From: Halomonas sp.
Lineage (GTDB): Bacteria > Pseudomonadota > Gammaproteobacteria > Pseudomonadales > Halomonadaceae
Length of the DNA: 12,441 bases
Direction: 5' to 3'
Assembly: GCA_007116835.1 (NCBI GenBank)
Contig: SKHS01000235.1
Coordinates: forward strand, 1 to 12,441
The notes under the pieces are model-generated. The model was not told the DNA's origin, ran no database searches, and was given only the letters and a program-made list of their open reading frames with translations. This document shows positions 6,766 to 12,441 of the stretch, piece after piece. Within the stretch, counting starts at the first letter, position 1, and the number at the start of each line of letters is the position of its first letter. The translations under genes and the position numbers were made by a program.

Positions 6766-7566
6766 TTAGTGCTTAGGCCTGAAGCGACCACCGCGTAGCT
6801 GTTCGTGATCAGGGGCGTTTTCACGCAGCACTGTCAGTACTTCGCCAGCTCGATCCTCCATGCCAAGCCCTTGGTACCCCTCTACCATGGTGGCTAATGC
6901 ATCCCGCGTTGCATCTGCTTCCGGATAGTTTTCAATCACCCAGCGGCCTCGTTCAACGGCAGCCAGGAAGGCACCACGACGCAGGTAATAGTCGGCGACA
7001 TGCAGTTCATGGCGGGCCAGTAATTCACGCAGATAGACAATCCGTTGTTGGGCGTCAGGGGCGTATTCGCTTTGTGGGAAGCGTTGAATTAACTCGCGGA
7101 AGTCGTTGTAAGCATCTCGTGATGCGCCCAAGTCACGCTTGGAAATATCAATCAGACGTAAGCGTTCTAGGCTAAACCGACCTGCTTGCCAAGCAGCAAG
7201 ACCACGCAGATAGTAGGCGTAATCAGCTTGTGGGTGATCAGGGTGCAAGCGAATAAACCGACTGGCAGCGGCACGTGCCTCTTCCCAGTTGTTGTTTTCG
7301 TAATAAGCGTAAATCAGTTCAAGCTGGGCTTGTTCGGCATGGGGGCCAAATGGATAGCGGGTATCAAGTGCTTCCAGCCGCTCAATGGCAATAGGAAAAC
7401 GGTTGCTATCCAGCGCTGTGCGCGCAAGCTCATAGAGTTCACGTTCTTGTACACCTGCGAATTCGTCGTCATCTTCGGAGGTGGAATTATTGCTGGCACA
7501 GCCTGCCAGAAGAGCAAGGCTTAAGGCTAGGGCGCCAAAGCGGTTGGCAGCGGAAAAAGCGCGCAT
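6766..7566 (-). CDS. bamD: Outer membrane protein assembly lipoprotein BamD
   Basis: Essential lipoprotein of the BAM complex (also called ComL/YfiO) that works with BamA in folding beta-barrels into the outer membrane. The ATG chosen at 7566 is the third of three consecutive ATG codons; GAGG lies 6 bases before it but directly abuts the first, so the third fits the ribosome-binding site best. This gives 266 residues. The signal peptide ends in a lipobox, LLAGC, with lipidated Cys23, followed by an acidic, Ser/Asn-rich linker. Tetratricopeptide-type helical repeats then fill about 40-250: ELYELARTALDSNRFPIAIE, RYPFGPHAEQAQLELIYAYY, LHPDHPQADYAYYLRGLA, and RFPQSEYAPDAQQRIVYL. The tyrosine-rich YAYY and DYAYYLRG segments are typical of BamD. 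It is divergent from rluD, the usual gammaproteobacterial arrangement, and has its own terminator. Confidence 0.95.
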   Translation of the reverse strand: MRAFSAANRFGALALSLALLAGCASNNSTSEDDDEFAGVQERELYELARTALDSNRFPIAIERLEALDTRYPFGPHAEQAQLELIYAYYENNNWEEARAAASRFIRLHPDHPQADYAYYLRGLAAWQAGRFSLERLRLIDISKRDLGASRDAYNDFRELIQRFPQSEYAPDAQQRIVYLRELLARHELHVADYYLRRGAFLAAVERGRWVIENYPEADATRDALATMVEGYQGLGMEDRAGEVLTVLRENAPDHEQLRGGRFRPKH

Positions 7567-7783
7567 CATCATCCTCGTTGCAAACAAGCCTCAATCACCG
7601 AAAAGCGACGATGGCCATAAGTAGAAATGGTAGAATAGGTCGCAGTTCACCCACTATAAATCACCTAGACGCAAAACGCAGGCTTAGCGACACGTCAGCA
7701 CCGCTTGAAACGTTAAGCAGTGTCAAATAGCGACAACGCTGTTGGTGTCCTAAAAAGCCGTTTGTGTCTTAAAGAGGTTATTC
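7567..7783. promoter_or_regulatory. Divergent bamD/rluD intergenic region
   Basis: This 217-bp gap must carry promoters for bamD (leftward) and the rluD-pgeF operon (rightward). A TATAAA lies on the plus strand at 7655-7660 and a TATTCT on the minus strand near 7630-7635, but neither has a convincing -35, so I name no exact promoter. I looked for a sigma-E-like promoter for bamD (GAACTT...TCTGA) and saw only a GAACT fragment on the minus strand near 7644-7648 without a good partner. The 3' end holds an imperfect tandem repeat next to the rluD ribosome-binding site. Confidence 0.5.
7745..7776 (+). repeat. Imperfect 13-bp tandem repeat including the rluD Shine-Dalgarno
   Basis: GTGTCCTAAAAAG (7745-7757) and GTGTCTTAAAGAG (7764-7776) match at 11 of 13 positions with starts 19 bases apart. 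The second copy contains AAAGAGG, the ribosome-binding site 6 bases before the rluD ATG. The first copy keeps the layout but with AAAAAG. It could be a local duplication or chance in a low-complexity leader. Confidence 0.4.
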
Positions 7784-8743
7784 ATGTCTCGTATTGTTGA
7801 AGCCACGCAGCGGGTACCCGCGACATTAGCAGGCGCGCGTTTAGACCAAGCCGCAGCTGAGTTGTTCAGCGATTACTCCCGCGAACGTTTGAAAGCGTGG
7901 ATCAACGCCGGTGAGCTGACGGTCGACGGTGCTAAAGTAAAGCCGAAGGCCAAGCTTCACGGCCATGAAACATTAGCGCTAAAAGCGACCATCGAAGACG
8001 ATACGCGTTTCGAAGCTCAGGATATTCCGCTCGATATCGTGTACGAAGATGACGCGGTGATGGTTATTAATAAGGCCGCTGGAATGGTGGTTCATCCCGC
8101 TGCGGGCAATCCTGACGGCACGCTGTTGAATGCGCTGCTTTATCATCATGCTGCGCTGGCGGAAGTGCCGCGAGCGGGGATCGTGCATCGCCTGGATAAA
8201 GACACCACTGGTCTGATGATGGTGGCAAAAACGTTGCCCGCACAAACGGCGTTGGTTGAACAGTTGCAGGCACGTAGTGTTTCCCGCCAGTACGATGCGG
8301 TGGTGATTGGTAAGCCAGTGTCAGGTAGCACCATTGATGCACCGATTGGTCGGCACCCAAAAGACCGTAAGCGCCAAGCGGTTACGGCATCCGGAAAACC
8401 GGCGGTAACGCACTTTCGCGTGGTAGAGCGTTTTCGTGCACATACGCATGTGCGTTGCACGCTTGAAACCGGGCGTACCCATCAAATTCGCGTTCATATG
8501 GCTCATGCCCGCTATCCTCTGATTGGCGATCCGCTTTATAGTGGTCGTGCAAAGCTGCCGCCGGGCGCGGCTGCGCCGTTAAAAGAGATTTTGCGTGAAT
8601 TTCCGCGTCAGGCGCTGCATGCTCGGAAGCTCAGCTTTGTGCATCCGGTGAGTGGGGAAACGCTTACTTTTCATGCTGATTTGCCTGATGATCTACTGAT
8701 GTTGTTGGACTACCTGCGCGAAGATAGCGAGACCATGAGATGA
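7784..8743 (+). CDS. rluD: 23S rRNA pseudouridine(1911/1915/1917) synthase
   Basis: Converts three uridines in helix 69 of 23S rRNA to pseudouridine during large-subunit maturation. The ATG at 7784 has AAAGAGG 6 bases upstream; the product is 319 residues, a normal length. Residues about 13-75 form the S4 RNA-binding domain (ARLDQAAAELFSDYSRERLK, NAGELTVDG). The RluA-type catalytic domain follows, with INKAAGMVVHPAAGN, the active-site HRLDKDTTGL carrying catalytic Asp138 (equivalent to Asp139 in E. coli RluD), and the later LETGRTHQIRVHMAH. The S4 domain plus position next to bamD and pgeF favours RluD over RluA or RluC. It overlaps pgeF by 4 bases, so the two are probably co-transcribed and translationally coupled. 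Confidence 0.96.
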   Translation: MSRIVEATQRVPATLAGARLDQAAAELFSDYSRERLKAWINAGELTVDGAKVKPKAKLHGHETLALKATIEDDTRFEAQDIPLDIVYEDDAVMVINKAAGMVVHPAAGNPDGTLLNALLYHHAALAEVPRAGIVHRLDKDTTGLMMVAKTLPAQTALVEQLQARSVSRQYDAVVIGKPVSGSTIDAPIGRHPKDRKRQAVTASGKPAVTHFRVVERFRAHTHVRCTLETGRTHQIRVHMAHARYPLIGDPLYSGRAKLPPGAAAPLKEILREFPRQALHARKLSFVHPVSGETLTFHADLPDDLLMLLDYLREDSETMR

Positions 8744-9495
8744 GCGATGCGATTGATCTAAAGCCCACGTTATTGCTGCCTGACTGGCCTGCCCCCGCGA
8801 ATGTGCGGGCGTTTGTGACTACTCGGGAAACCGGGCCAAGCCAAGATGATTTTGCAGCCTTCAATCCAGCGACCCATGTCGGCGATAATGCCGATCACGT
8901 CGCGCTATGTCGGCGTTTGTTGCATAAAGAAATTGGTGATGATCGACCGCTGTTGTGGCTTAATCAAACCCATGGCGCACGCGTCCAACAGGCGTATCAA
9001 AGCGATACACCGGAAGCAGACGCAGCGATTGCCAATAGCAACGACTATGCCTGTGTGGTGTTAACCGCAGATTGCCTGCCGGTGCTGTTTTGCAATCGCC
9101 AGGGCACCCAAGTCGCGGTTGCCCACGCAGGTTGGCGAGGGCTAGCGGGCGGTGTATTGGAAGCGACCGTTGCTGCGATGAACTGCGACCCTGATGACGT
9201 GTTGGTATGGCTGGGGCCCGCTATTTCGAATGCTCAGTTTGAGGTTGGGCCAGAAGTGTATGGTGCCTTTGTTGCGGTACACCCTGAGACGGCCGACGCG
9301 TTTGACCATAGCCCCTATCGCCTTGGCCACTATATGGCGGATCTTTATCGTTTGGCGCGCTTTCGCTTAGAAGCGCTAGGCATTCACCATATCAGTGGCG
9401 GTCACTTCTGCACTGCCTGCGAATCGCGTTTTTACTCCTACCGCCGTGACAACGGCAACACGGGACGCATGGCAAGTGTGATCTGGATCAATTAA
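8740..9495 (+). CDS. pgeF: PgeF/YfiH family protein (peptidoglycan editing factor, purine nucleoside phosphorylase fold)
   Basis: Member of the DUF152/YfiH/LACC1 family. In E. coli PgeF prevents peptidoglycan precursors carrying L-Ser in place of L-Ala from being used; family members have also been assigned purine nucleoside phosphorylase or adenosine deaminase activity and, earlier, laccase activity. The ATG lies in the rluD stop (ATGA overlap), giving 251 residues. The metal/active-site triad is visible as His78 in LNQTHGARV, Cys112 in TADCLPVLF and His129 in VAHAGWRGL. The C-terminal GGHFCTACESRFYSYRRDNGNTGR is highly typical. It sits between rluD and clpB as in many gammaproteobacteria. 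The family call is firm, but the physiological substrate in this organism is not known from sequence. Confidence 0.95.
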   Translation: MSDAIDLKPTLLLPDWPAPANVRAFVTTRETGPSQDDFAAFNPATHVGDNADHVALCRRLLHKEIGDDRPLLWLNQTHGARVQQAYQSDTPEADAAIANSNDYACVVLTADCLPVLFCNRQGTQVAVAHAGWRGLAGGVLEATVAAMNCDPDDVLVWLGPAISNAQFEVGPEVYGAFVAVHPETADAFDHSPYRLGHYMADLYRLARFRLEALGIHHISGGHFCTACESRFYSYRRDNGNTGRMASVIWIN

Positions 9496-9530
9496 GCAGT
9501 GCGATTCCTTCATGCTTGTGATGCGCACCT

Positions 9531-9559
9531 CTTGAAATGCGTGGAACTGGCGCCATTTA
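9531..9559 (+). promoter_or_regulatory. Sigma-32 (RpoH) heat-shock promoter of clpB
   Basis: CTTGAAA (9531-9537) matches the RpoH -35 consensus exactly. After a 13-base spacer, CGCCATTTA (9551-9559) differs from the CCCCATNTA -10 consensus at one base. It lies 36 bases past the pgeF stop and about 140 bases before the clpB ATG, matching the known heat-shock control of clpB in enterics. It makes clpB an independent transcription unit, though read-through from rluD-pgeF is possible because no terminator intervenes. Confidence 0.85.
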
Positions 9560-9698
9560 ACTTGTCAAGCTAAACGTTTTAGTACGCCTAATTTTTAGTT
9601 CATCAAATTTTTGGTGCATCAACGTTTCTAGCACATTAAAGACAAGTTATTGGGAAACACCGTGGGTCCAAACGCACGGCACCCCCAGGAGGAATTCC
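9560..9698 (+). other. AT-rich clpB leader with strong Shine-Dalgarno
   Basis: About 130 bases of untranslated leader are expected from a start near 9566. It holds small AT hairpins such as CTAAA/TTTAG around 9570-9582 and a CTAATTTTTAG at about 9588-9598. It ends in a near-ideal ribosome-binding site, AGGAGG (9687-9692), 6 bases before the ATG. A 9-base inverted pair, TAACTTGTC (9558-9566) and GACAAGTTA (9641-9649), spans the leader, but its left arm overlaps the promoter -10 so it is probably mostly untranscribed. I see no clear thermometer element masking the AGGAGG. Confidence 0.55.
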
Positions 9699-12278
9699 AT
9701 GCGATTCGATAAATTTACTGCCAAATTACAGGCGGCTATTTCTGAGGCACAGTCTCTTGCGGTAGGGCACGGCCATAATCAGCTTGACCCCGCTCATTTG
9801 CTGCTGGCACTGCTCGATACCAAAGATACTGGCATCAAAGCCCTGGTTGAAAAAGCCGAGGGCAGCAGTTCGCGCCTGCGCGACGGTTTGCAAAAGCAGC
9901 TCGATGACTTACCTCAAGTAAGCCAGTTCGACGGAGATGTTCAGCCATCCCGCGACTTTATCAAGCTATTCAATTTAACTGACCGAGAAGCGCAGAAGCG
10001 TGGCGACCAGTTTATCGCCAGTGAACTCGTGCTATTGGCAGCGCTGGAAATGAACAGTGCCGTTACCAAGTTAATGAAAGAAGCTGGGCTAAACCGGAAA
10101 GGCCTGGAAGCCGCCATTAATAGCTTGCGCGGTGGAGCGAAGGTCGACGACCCCAATGCCGAAGATCAGCGTGAAGCACTTAATAAATACACCATGGATC
10201 TAACCCAACGTGCGTTAGACGGTAAGCTTGATCCGGTGATTGGCCGCGACGATGAAATTCGCCGCACCATTCAGGTGCTGCAGCGTCGCACCAAAAACAA
10301 CCCGGTACTGATCGGTGAGCCAGGGGTGGGTAAAACTGCCATTGTTGAAGGGCTGGCGCAGCGTATTGTGAATGGTGAAGTGCCTGAAGGTCTGAAAGAA
10401 AAACGTGTGCTCTCGCTAGACATGGGCTCTCTATTGGCGGGTGCTAAATTCCGGGGTGAGTTTGAAGAGCGCCTAAAAGCGGTGCTTAAAGAGCTTTCCC
10501 AGGAAGAGGGGCGGGTCATCCTGTTTATCGATGAGCTGCACACCATGGTGGGCGCAGGTAAAGCCGAAGGCGCAATGGATGCAGGCAATATGCTTAAGCC
10601 TGCGCTGGCGCGTGGCGAACTGCACTGCGTGGGGGCGACCACGCTGGATGAGTATCGCAAATATATTGAAAAAGATGCCGCGCTGGAGCGCCGCTTCCAG
10701 AAGGTGCTGGTCGATGAGCCCTCTGAAGAGGATACAGTGGCCATTCTGCGCGGCTTAAAAGAGCGTTACGAAGTTCACCATGGCGTAGACATTACCGATT
10801 CAGCGATTATTGCAGCGGCGAAGCTCTCTACCCGCTATATCACTGATCGACAGCTACCCGATAAAGCAATCGACCTGATTGACGAGGCGGCGTCTCGTAT
10901 CCGCATGGAGCTGGACTCTAAGCCTGAAGAGATGGATCGCTTAGATCGTCGTTTAATCCAGCTGAAAATGGAACGCGAAGCGCTTAAGAAAGAGACCGAT
11001 GAGGCCACTAAGAAACGCCTCGAAGCGCTGAATAACCAGATCCACGAGTTGGAGCGTGAGTACGCTGACTTGGATGAAATCTGGAAGGCTGAAAAAGCCA
11101 GTATTCAAGGTGCCGCCCAATTCAAAGCGGAGCTTGAGCAGGCGCGTATTGACCTCGAACAAGCGCGTCGCCAGGGCGATTTAGGGCGTATGTCGGAAAT
11201 TCAGTACGGCAAAATTCCGGCGCTGGAGAAGAAAATTAGCGAAGCGGGTGAAGGCGAGGCTGATACAGCCAGCCACCAGCTGCTGCGTTCAAACGTGACC
11301 GAAGAAGAGATTGCCGAGGTGGTTTCCCGTTGGACCGGTATTCCGGTCTCCAAAATGTTGGAAGGCGAACGGGACAAGCTGCTGCGCATGGAAGAGGCGT
11401 TGCATGAGCGGGTGATTGGCCAGCACGAAGCGGTAGAAGCCGTGGCGAATGCGGTACGTCGCTCACGTGCCGGGCTGTCTGATCCGAATCGGCCTAACGG
11501 CTCGTTCCTGTTCCTCGGCCCCACTGGGGTAGGTAAAACAGAGCTATGTAAGTCGCTGGCTAACTTCTTATTCGATACAGAAGAAGCGATGGTGCGTATC
11601 GATATGTCGGAGTTTATGGAGAAGCACTCTGTGGCCCGCTTGATTGGTGCGCCCCCAGGCTATGTGGGCTATGAAGAGGGTGGTTACTTAACTGAAGCGG
11701 TACGTCGTAAGCCTTACTCGGTGCTGTTACTGGACGAAGTGGAAAAAGCGCATCCGGATGTGTTCAATATCCTGCTGCAAGTGCTGGAAGATGGTCGCTT
11801 AACCGATGGGCAAGGCCGTACGGTCGATTTCCGCAACACAGTGATCGTAATGACCTCTAACATGGGCTCGGACATTATTCAGCGCATGGGTGGCGATGAT
11901 AACGACTACGAAGCAATGAAAAGTGCAGTGATGGAGGTGGTGGGTAACCATTTCCGCCCTGAATTGATTAACCGCATTGATGAAGTGGTGGTGTTCCACG
12001 CCCTTGGTCAAGAGCAAATTCAGGCGATTGCCGGTATTCAATTAGCGCGTTTGAAAGTGCGCTTAGCTGAGCATGATTTGAGCTTGGATATCAGCGATGA
12101 TGCAATGGCACAACTGGCAGTCGTCGGTTTCGACCCGGTGTATGGTGCAAGGCCGTTGAAGCGGGCTATTCAAAGCCGCATCGAGAACCCCTTGGCCCAA
12201 GACCTGCTGGCGGGTAAGTATGCTCCAGGCGACACCATTCATATTAGCGCGAGTGAAGGCAAGCTGGTGTTTGAATAA
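9699..12278 (+). CDS. clpB: ATP-dependent disaggregase ClpB
   Basis: Hexameric AAA+ chaperone that threads aggregated proteins through its pore, working with DnaK/DnaJ/GrpE after heat stress. It has 859 residues against 857 in E. coli. The N-domain is about 1-145 (MRFDKFTAKLQAAISEAQSL). Nucleotide domain 1 has Walker A GEPGVGKT at 206-213, Walker B Asp278-Glu279 (FIDELHT) and arginine fingers at 331-332 (LERRF). The coiled-coil middle domain is about 405-525, with the conserved Tyr503 in EIQYGKIP. Nucleotide domain 2 has Walker A GPTGVGKT at 607-614, Walker B Asp679-Glu680 and the pore-loop region GYVGYEEGGYL. There is no IGF/IGL loop for ClpP, so this is ClpB rather than ClpA or ClpC. The alternative start used in E. 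coli for the short form (GTG at codon 149) is not kept: the equivalent codon in GGAKVDD is GTC. It is controlled by the heat-shock promoter upstream and ended by the terminator downstream. Confidence 0.98.
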   Translation: MRFDKFTAKLQAAISEAQSLAVGHGHNQLDPAHLLLALLDTKDTGIKALVEKAEGSSSRLRDGLQKQLDDLPQVSQFDGDVQPSRDFIKLFNLTDREAQKRGDQFIASELVLLAALEMNSAVTKLMKEAGLNRKGLEAAINSLRGGAKVDDPNAEDQREALNKYTMDLTQRALDGKLDPVIGRDDEIRRTIQVLQRRTKNNPVLIGEPGVGKTAIVEGLAQRIVNGEVPEGLKEKRVLSLDMGSLLAGAKFRGEFEERLKAVLKELSQEEGRVILFIDELHTMVGAGKAEGAMDAGNMLKPALARGELHCVGATTLDEYRKYIEKDAALERRFQKVLVDEPSEEDTVAILRGLKERYEVHHGVDITDSAIIAAAKLSTRYITDRQLPDKAIDLIDEAASRIRMELDSKPEEMDRLDRRLIQLKMEREALKKETDEATKKRLEALNNQIHELEREYADLDEIWKAEKASIQGAAQFKAELEQARIDLEQARRQGDLGRMSEIQYGKIPALEKKISEAGEGEADTASHQLLRSNVTEEEIAEVVSRWTGIPVSKMLEGERDKLLRMEEALHERVIGQHEAVEAVANAVRRSRAGLSDPNRPNGSFLFLGPTGVGKTELCKSLANFLFDTEEAMVRIDMSEFMEKHSVARLIGAPPGYVGYEEGGYLTEAVRRKPYSVLLLDEVEKAHPDVFNILLQVLEDGRLTDGQGRTVDFRNTVIVMTSNMGSDIIQRMGGDDNDYEAMKSAVMEVVGNHFRPELINRIDEVVVFHALGQEQIQAIAGIQLARLKVRLAEHDLSLDISDDAMAQLAVVGFDPVYGARPLKRAIQSRIENPLAQDLLAGKYAPGDTIHISASEGKLVFE

Positions 12279-12321
12279 TCTACGCGCGGCTAATCAACAA
12301 GTCTGCGCAATGAAATAGGGC

Positions 12322-12356
12322 AAAAGCCCCGTTAGCTCTGCTAGCGGGGCTTTTTT
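12322..12356 (+). terminator. Rho-independent terminator of clpB
   Basis: A 15-bp stem (12322-12336 with 12340-12354) closes on a TCT loop, with one G-T wobble and the GC-rich core AGCCCCG/CGGGGCT. Six T residues (12351-12356) follow on the plus strand, 44 bases after the clpB stop. Four A precede it, so it may also stop leftward transcripts from the right edge. Confidence 0.93.
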
Positions 12357-12441
12357 AATGACTTCCTACGACGTTTGTTGCGTTTGTCTTGATCGGAGGT
12401 TGACAGGCTGAGGGCGCTAATGGAATCTTGTGGGTTCCTGA
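12341..12441 (-). CDS. Possible C-terminal end of a leftward gene, Lys/Arg-rich tail
   Basis: On the minus strand a frame is open from the window edge to a TAG at 12343-12341, inside the terminator stem. The last residues would read SLSTSDQDKRNKRRRKSLKK followed by Pro-Arg, a basic tail like those at the ends of some nucleic-acid-binding proteins. The start is outside the window. About 33 codons is too short to be significant, and a second minus frame is also open here as far as a TAA near 12358, so this is a weak call. I do not recognise a family. Confidence 0.3.
   Translation of the reverse strand, partial: RNPQDSISALSLSTSDQDKRNKRRRKSLKKPR

Noticed and set aside
7186..7524. 112-residue plus-strand frame antisense to bamD
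   Set aside because: Although it has hydrophobic runs, it lies wholly within bamD and shows no supporting start signal.
9660..9692. RNA thermometer hiding the clpB ribosome-binding site
   Set aside because: Short pairings such as CCGTG/CACGG exist upstream, but I found no segment that pairs with AGGAGG itself.
10271..10744. 157-residue open frame antisense to clpB
   Set aside because: Ser/Arg/Pro-rich translation with no domain, inside strongly conserved clpB codons; a reading-frame shadow.

Overview
The window reads as an ordinary chromosomal housekeeping block from a moderate-GC gammaproteobacterium. Protein sequences and gene order point to the Halomonas/Vreelandella group or a close relative of Pseudomonas. 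That placement rests on recalled family sequences and gene order, not on a search. I see no rRNA, tRNA, CRISPR array, transposase, integrase or phage gene, and no previously undescribed multi-gene system.

Layout, left to right. A 5'-truncated thioredoxin reductase gene (trxB, +) converges on an orphan FimT/GspH-type pseudopilin gene (-). The pseudopilin gene diverges from a glycine oxidase-like thiO (+). ThiO converges on a small membrane-anchored, Cys/His-rich PP0621-family protein (-). That gene diverges from a glutamine-dependent NAD+ synthetase gene (nadE, +), which converges on a methyl-accepting chemotaxis protein gene (-). Next comes a strong terminator belonging to the leftward bamD gene, which encodes an outer-membrane assembly lipoprotein. 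BamD is divergent from a rightward block: rluD (23S rRNA pseudouridine synthase), pgeF/yfiH (overlapping rluD by 4 bp) and clpB (disaggregase). ClpB has its own heat-shock-type promoter upstream and a strong terminator downstream. The last 100 bp may hold the C-terminal end of another leftward gene.

How the parts relate. BamD|rluD-pgeF-clpB is a conserved gammaproteobacterial neighbourhood. From memory, Pseudomonas carries clpB-pgeF-rluD-bamD, then pilS-pilR, thiO, fimT and the minor pilin operon, with a PP0621-type gene beside bamD in P. putida. This window keeps most of that order. However, nadE and a chemoreceptor gene lie where pilS-pilR would be, and trxB directly follows fimT instead of the other minor pilin genes. 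The genes share no single pathway: they cover redox (trxB), cofactor synthesis (thiO, nadE), envelope assembly and peptidoglycan quality control (bamD, pgeF), ribosome maturation (rluD), proteostasis (clpB) and chemotaxis.

The best extra-genic signals are the sigma-32-like promoter of clpB, two clear terminators, a 16-bp interrupted hairpin inside the 3' end of nadE, and a pair of 8-bp near-palindromes one helical turn apart in the chemoreceptor promoter region. All intergenic gaps are under 300 bp.
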